Below are positions 33,100 to 45,489 of a stretch of DNA of 64,000 bases, piece by piece. The stretch is from Glycine soja. Lineage: Eukaryota > Streptophyta > Magnoliopsida > Fabales > Fabaceae. Position 1 is the first letter of the stretch. Each line of letters begins with the position of its first letter. Location: NCBI RefSeq assembly GCF_004193775.1, contig NC_041016.1, positions 40,152,522 through 40,216,521 of the forward strand. Reading direction: 5' to 3'. Below the pieces are notes generated by a model. It ran no database searches, was not told the origin of the DNA, and was given only the letters and a program-made list of their open reading frames with translations. A program made the position numbers and the translations under genes.

Positions 33100-33358
33100 T
33101 TCTAGTTAAAGGATTAGGAATTTTAAATTAAAGTACACGCGACTGTTGGCATGGAAGAAAAATAGCGACGTTTCTATATATAAATCCATTATCGTTTAGG
33201 TTTCCCCTAGTAAATTTTAATATGGTTTTGTAAAACCATCTTAGAATGTGTGTTATAAATTCTTCTTAATTACAAAATTGTCACTGCGTAACATTCTAAG
33301 GCGGTTGCGTATAACCGATGTAGAATGCATGTCATAAAAAAGTAATTTTGTAGTAGTG
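33100..33358 (-). mobile_element. CACTA transposon terminus (right end)
   Basis: The plus strand ends in gtaattttgtagtagtg, i.e. CACTACTACAAAATTAC read inward from 33358. It is preceded by subterminal motifs (ccatcttagaatgtg, attctaaggcggttgcg, ataaccgatgtagaatg) typical of soybean CACTA ends. All gene fragments to its left back to at least 29.5 kb lie on one strand, as in gene-fragment-rich CACTA elements. No matching left terminus was found in the window, so the extent of the element is unknown. Confidence 0.8.
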
Positions 33359-34439
33359 GAGAGCATAATTTTAGATTAAGTTACATTTGTTGAGTCTAAT
33401 GATGATGCTACTAGATTGTGACACCTATGTTTAGGTCATCTCAATGCAAAGCCATACTTTTACGACAAGTCGAAGTAGGTTATTTCCTTAGGTCCACTAA
33501 AACTACAGTGATTTTATTATATACTAATTCAATACGGCGGCAACCATTAATTCACGTCAAGTAACAAAGCCATATTTTGTTTAATGAAACAAATGTCAAG
33601 GCTTTAAAGTGTGCAAGTGTAGAATTACAAATTTATAAAATTATCATATTATTGGCCAATAATCATTGCAACAATATTTACAATAGTATTAATTAGTGAG
33701 TAATATTAACAGATAAATTTGAAAGTTTGAATGTTAATAGAGGAAAATAACGGTTAAATATAAAATTTAATATTTTCATTTGGAGTAGTCTTAAAATGAA
33801 TAAAATGATTTTGATAGTAGATAACTAATATTAAGGTGTCATAATAGATAATATCCATGTATAATTCTTTTTATTTCCAAGCTCTACCATTCTATCATTT
33901 TTTTGTTATTTATTTTGCAACATTTTTTATTTATATTTTTTGTATTTTCATTTTATTTTATTCTTATACTTTATAAAGTTTAATAATATAATAAAATTTC
34001 AAATAGAAAATATGAATTTAGTTTAGAAAAAATAAAGAGGAAGAGGGTCAAATACAACAAAAAATTAATGGATTAGTCATTTTATCCATTGAAAGTTAAA
34101 TATTAAAATTTTTCCATAAGATTAAAATATTAAGATTATGTTGGGATAAATTTCTCTATAAATATTTATAGAAAAAAATGAAGGCAAAATATAATGGAGA
34201 ATTTAGATAAGAATAATTTATAAAAATGTTAAGTGCATAAGTTTATTTTATCGTATAAGAAAACTTCAATTTATTTTATTTTTTTCATAACGTGCTAAGA
34301 AAAAAGTTTATTCAAAGAGAATGTAAGTCTTTTTTGAAAAAATTGTCATAGGTCCCAAAACTTCTAGACACGACCCTATCTCAATGGGCATGAGATGGCC
34401 CAGCTTTATAAGAGATGACTCTTGAAAAGAGTTTGGAGT
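33359..34439. other. AT-rich spacer between elements
   Basis: No gene seen. It contains a short piece with copia-like character near 33360-33480 (a TRLCHLRLGHLNAKPY-like reading would need frame changes), which I do not annotate further. Confidence 0.4.
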
Positions 34440-35822
34440 TGCAAGTTAGACTTGTGTAAGTATTGTGTGCTTGGGAGGTGTGGTTTAAAGCTGTGAAGCA
34501 TACCACTAAGGGGATTCTATATTATGTGTATATTGATGTGTAGGGTCCTACTAAAGATTCGTCCTAGGGTGCTTCTTACTATTTTGTCACCTTCATTGAT
34601 GATTTTTCTCGTAAGGTGTAGGTGTATTTCATGAAACAAAAATTTGAATTTTTTTAACATTTCATCCTTCCATAGCTTGAACTTCTCAAAAACTATAGGC
34701 GATGTGAGTACGACTTGTGTTTATGTTAAGAGCCTTGATGATAGCTCTTTTATTTTTCTACTACTGTATGTTGATGATATGCTAGTTGCTGGTAACCATT
34801 TGTGTGATGTGAATGAGTTGAAGTCACTGTTAAGCAAAGAGTTTGACATGAAGGCTAGGGTCTTACCAAGAAGATTCTTGGGATGGAGATTCACATGGAC
34901 AGGAAATCCAAACAACTATGGCTCTCACAACATGGCTATGTTGAGAAGGTGCTAGATAAGTTCAACACGAGCAATGTGAAACCTGTGAGTACTCCATTTG
35001 CAAAACACTTTAAGCTTTCTATAAATCAATGTTCAAAGATAGATGTTGAGGTGAAGTATATGTCAAAGGTTCTCTATGCCAGTGCAGTTGGTTGCTTGAT
35101 GTATGCTATGGTGTACACTAAATCAAATTTGACACATGCTGTAAGCCAAGTCTGCAAGTTTATGTCTGTCCTACGAAAGTGACACTGGGAAGCACTGAAA
35201 TGGATCTTTAGGTACCTAAAAGGTACAACAGGTCATCGTATTATGTTAGACAGCTAGCAAGATGATCCTTCAGTTTTCATATTTGTGGATTCTGACTATG
35301 CTGGTGATTTGGATGATAGAAGGTCTACAACAAGGTATGTCTTTACTTTTGGAGGTGGGCCTACTTGTTGGAAGTCCATAATTCAGTCTCTTGTGGCAAT
35401 GTCAACAATTGAAGCGAAGTACATGGTGGTAGCAGAGACCAGCAAGGAAGTTGTGTGGTTAGCAAGGCTAGTAAAGGAGTTAGGGATTGAACAAGGTGGA
35501 ATTTGGTTGCATTATGATAGTCAAAGTGCTATCGATTTGGCAAACAATCAGGTATTTCATGCTAGAACCAAGCATATTGATGTGAGGTTCCATGAGATAA
35601 GGGAGCTGATGACATCTGGTCAGGTTTTGCTTAGGAAGGTTCACACTTCAGAGAATGCAATAATATGTTAACCAAGGTGGTTACAACCAACAAGTTCAAG
35701 CATTGTTTGGACTTGTTGTATGTTGCTTAGTGCTAGACGCGATAGGATCCCCAACCTAGGACACTATGAAGTGAAAGTGCTCTTTATCTTCAATCGGGCT
35801 AAATATTCGCCAAGGTGGAGAT
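34440..35822 (+). pseudogene. Copia integrase-RT-RNase H remnant
   Basis: The piece opens with integrase text (FKAVKHTTKGILYY, GASYYFVTFIDDFSRKV near 34590), then jumps by deletion into the C-terminal part of reverse transcriptase with YVDDMLVAG near 34770. Further frames give LSQHGYVEKVLDKFNTSNVK, ASAVGCLMYAMV and the RNase H block (SDYAGDLDDRRSTTRYVF, STIEAKYM, HIDVRFHEIRELM). Frameshifts occur near 34870 and stops near 35182, 35256 and 35668. A purine tract (aaggtggagat, ending 35822) leads into the 3' LTR. Dead, with the 5' half gone. Confidence 0.88.
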
Positions 35823-36151
35823 TGTTGTGCAATTCATATTTTATGGGCAGGGCAAAGTTGGAGTGAAGTGTAAGGATCACTTGTTGTTGGGTTACAAAGT
35901 TGGTTGGGGGTGTAGGGGCAAAGCCCTCGCAGAACACATAATGTTGTACATGGATTAAAATAATGCACCTGTAAAGATAATGTACGTGTAAATCTTAGCC
36001 CACGTGCGTTATCTTAATCCGTGTATAATATTACGTGTTCTGCAAGGGCTTTGCCCCTGCACCCCTAACCTGCTTCATAACCCAAGAACAGGTGACCCTT
36101 ATACTCCACCCCAACTATGCCATGCCCATAAAATATGAGTCATGCACAACA
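35823..36151 (+). repeat. Copia 3' LTR that forms one large palindrome
   Basis: The sequence begins TGTTGTGC right after the purine tract and ends GCACAACA, giving proper TG...CA LTR ends over 329 bp. Its left and right halves are imperfect inverted copies over about 150 bp each (e.g. attttatgggcagggca / tgccatgcccataaaat; aggggcaaagccct / agggctttgcccct). The centre lies near 35985. The RNA would fold into a long hairpin. Confidence 0.85.
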
Positions 36152-36763
36152 TGTACTTTATAATATAATTTAAATTGTGTATTTTTAAACTCGTGAAATT
36201 TAAAAATAATATCATCATTGAATATTCAAATTTATGCTAAATATTTCAAATTTATTTTCCTCAAAAATTGATTTTTTGTTGAATTTTCTTTTTAACAATT
36301 TTTGTTTCAATTTTAGGTGGACACCCCGTTTAACCCACCAACCTGTGATGGCTCAGGCCAAGCTAAAATTTTCAGGACCAAACAAAATGTAGGGCCTAAC
36401 GAGCTGGGCTAGTCCATTTTAATAGCTCTAATTTTAATTTGGGTCAAAAATCATTGTATCTCCTAACCCATTGGGTCGAAGGCTAATCCAACTCGTGGTG
36501 CATGACTGTCCTGGTACAATGAGATTTTACACAAGGAGAGAATCAATCAAACAGGGGTTGTCATGCCAAACAAATTGTTCCTCTAGACGTAAACGCAGCA
36601 AAGCCTTACCCCAATGCACCTTTTTGAGTTATTTCACAAAATAGTTAAATCTTATTTTAAAGATAGTAACATAAATGAATTCTACAATTTAAACAATTAT
36701 AAATATGTATTTGTTATATATTTAATTTATATATTTCATATAGGTATTACATTATTATTAATT
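36152..36763. other. Spacer, no gene seen
   Basis: AT-rich. It ends with the ATT target duplication (36761-36763) of the CACTA element. Confidence 0.5.
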
Positions 36764-37627
36764 CATTACTGCACAAAGAAGCTTCAACGACGGATTTTAA
36801 CGATTTACAAAGACGGTTTTGAACTGTCTTTGAAATAAATGTCATTAAAAGTCAAGACTTTTGAGGATGGTTCTATAAAAATCATCTTAGAAAAACGTGT
36901 TCTTCTGAGATGATTCTTAACTAAGAACTGTCTTAGAAAGGTATCATTCTAAAATGGTTCTTAATTAAGACGTGTTCTTCTAAGACAGTTCTTAGTTAAA
37001 AATCGTCTTAGAATATACACTTTCTAAGACAGTTTTTTAAAGAACCATCTTAAAATGTCTTATTTTTAAAAAAAATAAAAATTCTTATAAAATAGTAAAT
37101 AAGGTTAGTAACAAAATTTCTATATCAATTCTAACCCAACTACATGAAATTAATAATTAATATAAAGTATTATAAACTCACAAATTAAAACACACCTTTT
37201 AGCATTTGCAATGATAAAGACATCCAAAGCCCAATTATGTAACTCTACTGAAATATATAACCATAAATTTGAATAATTGAATGTAATTAGTATAAATTTT
37301 TTATTAGTTTCAACCACAAATTTATATTGAAATGTATGTTTATTAAGAAGTGTGAATTAATTTTCTAATACTAATTAACACAAGCAGAACTTCAAGAACC
37401 TCTAGGCGTAAAAAAATTTAATTTGACAATTTAATCCCCAACTTAGCAGACAATTAATCTACAAGATTAACAAGGGGATCAAAATGGTTTTCCCTGGAGA
37501 TGGAAAATTTGTCTGCCAGGTTTTATCAATTTGTAAATTCTTCCTCAATTAGTTAAAAGAAAGAAATTGGCCGATATATGACAATACTAGGTAGCATAGA
37601 TATTATTATGGGAGAAGTTGATTGTTG

Positions 37628-38050
37628 AAATGATAATTTATTTAACAGAGATACAAGATATCTATTTTTTTTTTCAGATTGGAATCTTTTAAAGAGATAT
37701 ATGGAATTGTATGGGTATTTGCCCCTATTTTTATTCTTATATTGGGAATTACGATAAGTGTACTAGCAATTATATGGTTAGAAAGGGAAATATCCGCAGG
37801 GATACAACAACGTATTGGACCTGAATACACAGGTCCTTTTGGTGTTCTTCAAGCTCTGGCAGATGGAACAAATTACTTTTCAAAGAGAATCTTATTCCAT
37901 ATAGAGGAGATAGTCATTTATTCGGTATAGGACCATCTATATCAGTCATATCGATTATATTAAGTTATTTAGTAATTCCTTTTGGCTATAACTTTGTTTT
38001 ATTTGATCTAAATATTGCTATTTCGAGTATTGCTCCCATTGGACACATAA
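37628..38050 (+). pseudogene. ndhA: Chloroplast-derived ndhA fragment (NUPT)
   Basis: Matches the N-terminal half of plastid NdhA, a membrane subunit of the chloroplast NDH complex. From an ATG near 37630, with a frameshift in a T-run near 37670, it reads [52 protein letters not shown]. After another frame change it reads [20 protein letters not shown] and ends AISSIAPIG at about 38040, with a few residues deleted before AISS. It covers only exon-1-type sequence and sits inside a nuclear CACTA element, so it is a nuclear plastid DNA insertion, not a working gene. Confidence 0.95.
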
Positions 38051-39839
38051 GCAACATTAATAAAAACACATGATATAATCATCCTATAATAGACAAGTAA
38101 TTTAGCAAGAAAATACCATAAAGTATATCTAGCAACTTGATGCATTGAATTTTTCCATAAAAAAAAACTCCATGCATTGAATTTTATATGGGTAAATTTC
38201 AATCAAAGAAAAAAGAATAAAATTCTAGTAGACAAACGTGCCATACGTGCCATACCAGGGCTACAGACAAAAGGAAAAAAAATATTCATTCATAGTTTCG
38301 AGAAGTAAGACCCCGGTGTTATCTATATCCCCATTTAGCTTCAAAGTCTTTGATCTAGATCTCGGATTCCAAATACACACAAGCAACCTAAAAAAACATA
38401 AATAAATAATGCTCTAGGTAGAGATAACACCCCACTATCTAGCTAATGAAATTCAATTTAATATAATATAAAGTAATTGTTTCTTATATTCCAAGGGTAA
38501 TAGCAAAAGTCACACAAGTGAAATGCAATAACTATGACCTAGATAAATAATTAGGAACTGAAATCCCACTGACATGATACAAATGAAATCCACTATTCAT
38601 GCATTAACATCTAAAATGTGAGTGAAAAATCATAATAAGAATGATTCCAGTTGGAACACGAAAAGGTTAAACTCTCCCAATTTAATAATAACAAAACTTA
38701 ATTGCACTTTCAATCAATTTAAAATAGAGTGTACGCAATTTTAGATTTTGAGGCTATTAAATTTCTCTCTCTTTAAAGTCATCTAAATTTACTCCTATCT
38801 AAAATTCTGAAATTATCATTTTGTATCCAATATTTGGAAATTTATGATGGATTTGGAACATAAGAAATGTTAGTGAACTTTTTATCGAAAGATTTTACAA
38901 GATGTGAGGGGGGGGGGGGGGGGGGGTTGCACCATTTTTCCCAGTAAGATTTAATATTTTTGTTAATGATTTTTTTAACAAAAGAAGACTTTAAAATTTT
39001 TACTCAACTAAGTTATTAAAGATTTTGATTAGAAAACAAGAATTTAAAGTAAAAGAAGTTTAATAACAAAACTAAATATTTACTTAATTGTAAAAATAAT
39101 GAAACTGGAATTGCGAGAAAAAATTTAAACTTAGAATCATGTATATTTCTAATTAAAGGGAAAAAAAATACTAAAATCCCAGAAAGACAAATCCAAAAAA
39201 AAAAAAAAAGATGGTGAAACTTCATAAAGGGCCCAACGCAAATTTCAATTTAGCATCACCAAAAAGCTATTTTAACTTGATGACTTAAACTGCTTACCTA
39301 TATCAATTAAGCACATATATAGTCAACGACAGTATCACTCCTGTGAGCACAAGTCTCAGTTCCAATTATTATTGTACAAATTGTTAAGCAAATAATTTCT
39401 TATGCATACAGTATAATAACCATCATTAGAGACGATATATAGCTAGAACTAGACACAAAACATGTGAAAAATTATTGGTCAACAAAGTTAGTTGTTCAAT
39501 TAACAAAGTTTTTCTTTTTTGCTTAAAAAACATTAGTTCATTCCGAAGTGATAGATGTTATTGATCAATAATCAATTTATCAAAAACATATTAGTTCATA
39601 CCATATAGGATCACACATATGTAGACAGACACCATATGGCATAACATAACTAATAAAAAAACATGGCATAACATAAATAATCAAACCCAAAAAACAAATG
39701 ATACAAGATTCATCCATGAAAGGTCCACCCTGAAAGCCAATTTCAATAATGGCATAAACCAGCAAATGGGTCATTCTTGTTCTAAAAATGAAAGCGTAAA
39801 GATAATAAAGGTGAATCAGAAATTGTACTTATACTCTTA
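38051..39839. other. Non-coding CACTA interior
   Basis: AT-rich, no gene recognised. It includes an uninterrupted run of about 19 G at 38908-38926. Confidence 0.5.
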
Positions 39840-40276
39840 GAGTGCGTTTGGATAGAGAATTTTAATTGAGGAAAATAATTTATCAAAGAATTTAAATTTC
39901 TATAATCTAGAATTCATTGTTTGAATGTTTTTTGTGAAGAATTTAAAATTTTGGTATTTTAAAACAGAATTTTAAATAACTAAAAATCTAGAATTTCAAT
40001 TTCCTTCTAAAAGATGAGAAATTGAAATTCTCTTCTTATATTCTTCTTCAAGAAACAACACCGTTTGGACTCATGGAATATGGATCGAGTGTGAGTGTAG
40101 AGGAACAAGTATAATTAGTACACCAACCATATATTCTCTTTTTTTCACTCTCATAATTTTAATTTTTTTTATCCAAACACAAAATTTTAAAAATAAAATA
40201 ATTTTAATTGAAGTATTTGAAATTCTTAGAATTTAAAATTTCTTAGAATTTTAAATTCCCTCATCCAAACACACTC
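39840..40276. mobile_element. Tourist-like MITE (PIF/Harbinger type)
   Basis: 437 bp with 14-bp terminal inverted repeats GAGTGCGTTTGGAT ... ATCCAAACACACTC (one mismatch) and TTA direct repeats on both sides (39837-39839 and 40277-40279), the PIF/Harbinger target. The interior is AT-rich and largely self-complementary near the ends. Confidence 0.85.
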
Positions 40277-40308
40277 TTAAGATTTTCTGATAGCAATTAA
40301 GTACTTAC

Positions 40309-40784
40309 TGTTGCAACAATAGTGTCTTTGGCAACCAAAGTGAGGATATCAGCTCAAGAGACCACACCATGGCATTCAGCTTCAACAAGGCTCTTTATAA
40401 TGCCAATGAAGTCAAAGCCTCTTACTGTAAGATTTGGACGAGCATTCTTCTCAACCTGATTGGTTGTTGAGTTCAAAAGGGCTGATGCATCACATCCCTG
40501 AAATGCTTCATCTTAGTTAGCTCCTTAACCTTAATCTAACAATAACATTGTACTTGTTAAGTAAAAATGAAAGAAGCTTAAAGATTGAAGCACATACCCT
40601 TACAAAACAGTCATGAAAGTGCATTCTTATTAATGCAGCTGCTAGTGATGGAGCATTATGGATATGGTCATGAACAAATTTCAAAACAATTTGCTCTATT
40701 TTTGGGCAACTGTTAACATAAAAACCAAGCTAAAGTTGAGCATGAGTTGATGCAAAGACTCAAAAACCTCAAGTTGCTTCCCAT
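40309..40784 (-). pseudogene. Class III peroxidase fragment
   Basis: Exon 1 starts at the ATG at 40784 (MGSNLRFLSLC, a signal-peptide start), then LGFYVNSCPKIEQIVLKFVH and SLAAALIRMHFHDCFVR with the distal catalytic Arg and His. It ends at a ggtatg donor (40598). Exon 2 (40309-40497, 63 codons) reads [40 protein letters not shown], and ends at gtaagt. Its conserved VVSCADI has become VVS-stop-ADI, and another stop replaces a codon before LGFY in exon 1. The distal half with the proximal haem His is absent. Captured with its intron, so from genomic DNA. Confidence 0.92.
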
Positions 40785-41399
40785 TTTGATGCAGCTGACA
40801 AAAATTCTAGAAGCTTGAGTGACTATATATAATAGAGTATAAAATAGTAAACACTCAGATGCTTCTTGAAAGCGGCAATTTTCATTTCTCTTTGTTGTTT
40901 CCACAATAATAGTCAGTGATTTATAGTCCTAAGGTTGAGCTACAAGTAACATGACAAATCATAGAGATGATCCATGCAACTAACATGTGCCATAAGGTGA
41001 TGCTATACATTCTGCTTTACCATTCATTTGCATGTAATAATTGTACCTAATATAATAAAAAAATAATTAGTTGACAGTGCCCTTATAGGACAAAACACTT
41101 TTAATGTTTGGCTTCCTTTATTTAAGAGACTTGAGCAAATCATAAAATTGTTATGCAACAAATTCAACATTTTAATAAATATTGATTTAAGAGTTTTTGT
41201 AGTGCATAATGTTGGTGTCATGTTATCAAAACATGTACTCTTGGCATATGATTCCTAGGACCAGGTTCATCCAGAAAGTAGACTTCAAAAACAAAGGAAA
41301 TATCAAAATAATTAAGCCTAATACCATACCATCTATTCACTTCAACTTATATAGGATTAAGGTAACTTCACTTAGTAGGTTGACATCTTGTGGATTTCA

Positions 41400-42149
41400 A
41401 ATTAAAACTTATAGTATAACCATTTCACCATAACCTGCCACAGTATAAGACATGAAGCTTCAAAAGTGTCAATTTTAAAATGATTGAACACCGTGAACAC
41501 AACCATTTTGTTAAAAACCACAACATGCAGACCACCAGCAATCATCATTTCATCTTGAGTTGTTTCCCATGCTTTCATTACCCAAGTCGGAGAGGGATAA
41601 AATCTTTCCAAACAAAGATCACGACTTTTTGAACGCCAAGATGCTACCTTTCTTCCAAAGTACACATGTACATTGCTGGGTTGTTTTTGTAATACTCAAT
41701 AGATCCCTTCTACATTTAAAACCATTTCAACAAGAAGCAAGCTTACAGTTAAAAGGAAAAAATAGTCAAGGTTTAGCTATTTACCTTCTGCATAACTTTG
41801 ATTGTCAACTCAACTTCCCTTTCCTGTAACCATCTCCCCTGAAAAGTGACATTTCTAGAACTTTGTATTTCCTTCCTCCAGCTTTATACGTGAAGTTAAT
41901 GCATCCAGCTCTTCGTCCACCTAGAAGATGAATCACATTTAAGTTTAGGCATTATATATTAAAGATCTAGACGAAGAGAAAACAAAAAGGTATTTAAATA
42001 AAACAAATGAAGAATCAACATATAAGGTTGTTTCTTTTCCACGAACATCACTAAGTGAGTCATAGTTCTGAGTTCGCGACGAACCCTAGGGATCTCAAGC
42101 TTTTCCTCTCTGTCGTGGCGGTGGTCATCCCGACAAAGCGCGTGGTTCC
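41400..42149 (-). other. Exon-like but unidentified sequence next to the hAT element
   Basis: On the minus strand a segment near 41820-41930 reads VDEELDALTSRIKLEEGNTK after a possible cag/ctag acceptor. 42060-42141 reads GTTRFVGMTTATTERKSLRS, LGFVANSEL stop, and continues, beyond the hAT element, the open frame at 45490-45720. These look like pieces of one captured gene that I do not recognise. Confidence 0.4.
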
Positions 42150-45100
42150 CAGTGGCGGAGCCAGAAAAATTATAAAGTCTGGGCAAAAATTTAAAGATAA
42201 CAAATTCACATTGTATATAATATGTAAATAGTAATCAATCAAAATAAAAGAGACTCGTCATTTTGTCAACAAAAATATAGTTTAAAATAAAAGAGATAAA
42301 CATAATCTTACAATAGCGGGTTAAATAAAATTACGAGGCAAGTGTCCTTTCCGAGACTTCTTTGCGGTAAATGTTCGAATAATATCAATATCATCAAGCG
42401 ACTTGAATATCTCCCGCTCGGTGTAACATACCATCAAGTCATTGAACCACACATCGTTGATCTTATTGCGCAATTTAGACTTGATAATCTTCATTGCTGA
42501 AAAAGCTCTTTCAACGGATGCTGTCGACACCGGCAATATCAAAGCTAGCTCAATAAGTTTATAAACCAATGGAAATACCAAATGTTTCTCAGTTTGAACC
42601 ATCTTCATAGCCAAACTTTGAACATCTTCACAAGTGGAAAAAGAAGCATTTCTTCTCACTTGAAGCACATAAGTTTCAAGTTGATCCCTAATTGTTCCTC
42701 GGTCATCATCAGAAAAGTCTGCATGATAAATATCAGCAAGACGCTTATCAACATCAAACTTGGAGAAAGAGTTCTTGGGGTCAAGACATGAGAAGCAATC
42801 AAGTATAATGTTACTTCCTTCACTAAAGCGGTGATCCATCTCCACACATATTTTATCAATAGCAACATAAAAAATCTTTGCACGGTAATGATGAAGATTA
42901 GTGATAGTCCTCCCTTCTGCTCTTGAACGACCCCGAACCGGTATTTCGTCATCCATATTTGGTACCAGAATACTTTTAGCTACACAAAATCCTTGGACAT
43001 CGGCAAAAAAATTATTCCAGCCACTCTCTCTCATTGTGCCCAACCGAGCTTTGACAACATCAACTAATTCCATGGCATTCACAATATTAAGATCTTTTCT
43101 TTGCAATACATTTGAAAGCTCGTTTGTGATACCAAACAACTTTAACATTAACCTCAAAATAAAAGCAAATTTAAAGCTCTCCATTTTTTCTATCAAACCT
43201 GCTGCTTGAGATGGTCCACGTCCATCTTCATCAACCATACTAAGCACCTTTAACACGGAGGACCACATTTGATCCAAACGAAGCAATGTAGTATGATGTG
43301 AACCCCATCTAGTATCCCCGGGTCTAGTGAGACTAGATGATTGGTGTAAGCCCCTTCCTCTAGATATCTCACCACTCTCAAGTTTATTTAAAATATCTTT
43401 GTGTTGTGCCTCTGTCAAAGCATCCCTCCTCTTACAAGATGCACTTGTTGTATTCACAATCAAGGTGATGTACTCAAAGAAATCATGAATAGATGAGCAA
43501 CTACTAGTAACAGACACAACAACCAATTGCAAACGGTGAGCATAACAATGGACATAGAAAGCATAAGGATTTTCATCTAGAATTTTTCTTTGCAAACCAT
43601 TAAATTCACCTCTCATATTTGAAGCTCCATCATATCCTTGCCCTCGTATCCTTGAAATAGATAATGTGTACTTATCAAGAATACCATAAAGAGCATCCTT
43701 TAATGACTTAGATGAAGTATCTGTGACATGATGTAGAGCAATAAATCGTTCCACAACATTCCCTTTGTCATTCAAAAACCTAAAACAAATTCAACCAGTT
43801 TACTTGGCGGCATAGAGAGTAATAGGTAATGAAAATTGGAAATTGGAAAATACAACTACTAACCTCAACATCACCGCCATTTGCTCTTTGACGGATATAT
43901 CACGTGACTCGTCAATAAGCACAGAGAATTGTCTATCACCAAGCTCTTCCATAATCACCTTGGTAACTTCATGTGCACAACACGTTGCAAGCTCCTTTTG
44001 AATGTCACCGCAAGTCATTTTGCAATTTTTTCCACCACGGTCAAAAGCATCCCTCACTTGTTCATTCTGAGATTTTACCCAATCTACCATCTCTCTAAAA
44101 TTGCCCTTATTTAGCGAAGTAGAGGATTCATCATGGCCACGGAAAGCCATGCCTTGTGCTATGAGATATCTTGAACAATCTAAAGAACAAGTCAAACGAA
44201 TCTTATACAATTCTTCTGATTCCTTGGTTGCTTTAGCAAACTTACTTGTCACACTTTGTCTTTGATTATTATAATCATTGTAGTGCTTGACACATGAGTT
44301 GTGCAAACTATTATGACTACCAACATGACCTTTCAAGCCTTGAGATGCATGCTTCCAATCTCTATATCCGCTTTTAGTGAAGACTTCAAAACCAAAGTGC
44401 TCGGCCCTCCCGGGTTGCTTAAATAGAAAACAATAAAAACAATAAGCTGCATCCTTTATCTCACTGAATTCTAACCATGTATAATTCTTATACCATGATT
44501 TACTAAATGCTCTTTTAACACTTCCAAATTGAGTACGAGGAAAGTTTGACAAATCTGGTTGCATTGGACCCTTCAATATATATGCCCTCCTCACTTGGTC
44601 TTGAATATCCGGAGCATACTCATTAATTTGTTTCCTACGACCTGGATCACGCACAATCTCATTTGGATTAAACTCATTAACCACATTATTAAGTGGTGGT
44701 TCTAATTCAGCTTCCGGTTGCACAACATTCACATTCTCAATATTTTCTCTATCAACCAAAAATCTCCTCATATCTGAAATAAAGATAAAATAGTTACAAA
44801 ATTGTAGCAAAGAAAATTTTAGTGTTTGCAATTGATATATTAGAAAACTCTTTTGCAACCATGTATGTAGTGCAACACAAAAGACCAAAAAGAAATTATT
44901 AACTTAAGCAATCAAAAGTCTTTTCCTCTAAGCTTTTTTCCATATTAGAAAAGCAAAAAAAAAAGGGAATAAAATATGACTTTTTCTTCTTCAATAAACG
45001 TGCTCTTAGTGGGGAAGAAAAAGAAAAAGTGTCCACTATGACTCTATGAGTTCACTGTTCACACTTGAAAAATGGAAGAAAAATTAAAGAACACGGAAGT

Positions 45101-45489
45101 ATCACAACAAACAAAAACACTTTCCATCTTAATCACTTTTATTTTTCCTAACTTACCTTACCTGCAGCTGCTATGGGATTATGGAAGAGAAGACGGCGAC
45201 GACGGCGCGGAGAGGAGGAAATAGAAGGAGTCGGCGATGGAGGGAAGAGAAGACACAGAGGAGAGGAGGAGGGAGGCGGCGGCGACGGAGGGAGTTGGAG
45301 GAACTGCCCACTGCTGGATTCGGAGAGACGGAAACTTTCCGTTTCCTTTTTCCTTTTTCCTCTTTCTTTTTTTTTAAATTTTATTTGTTTTTTAAGACTA
45401 ATAAAAAAATATTGGGCTTGTAACCAAAAAAAATGCCTAGCTGAGCCCGGGCATATGCCCCTGCTGGCCGCATGGTAGAACCGCCACTG
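42150..45489 (-). mobile_element. Complete hAT transposon
   Basis: 3340 bp. The left end CAGTGGCGGAGCC and the right end (read inward CAGTGGCGGTTCT) form short hAT-type inverted repeats. A perfect 8-bp target duplication gtggttcc flanks it (42142-42149 and 45490-45497). It carries one spliced transposase gene without visible defects. The perfect duplication and intact gene suggest a recent insertion into the older CACTA element. Confidence 0.92.
42321..44771 (-). CDS. hAT transposase (TTF/MYM zinc finger, DUF4371, hAT dimerisation), spliced
   Basis: Exon 1 is 44771-43864, starting at MRRFLVD. An 84-bp GT-AG intron (43863-43780) follows, then exon 2 43779-42321. Joined in phase this gives 788 residues with no stop. 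A TTF-type zinc finger lies around residues 80-170 (CFYC at 111-114). The catalytic-core start FSVLIDESRDISVKEQMAVM precedes the splice site. Exon 2 has ALHHVTDTSS, HCYAHRLQLVV, TRWGSHHTTLLRL and the C-terminal dimerisation block PVSTASVERAFSAMKIIKSK. I put the start at 44771 because upstream in-frame residues look like non-coding AT-rich translation. All family landmarks are present, so it is a candidate active transposase. Confidence 0.9.

Noticed and set aside
37679..37930. A functional NADH dehydrogenase gene
   Set aside because: It is only the first part of plastid ndhA, has frame changes, and is nuclear DNA inside a CACTA element.
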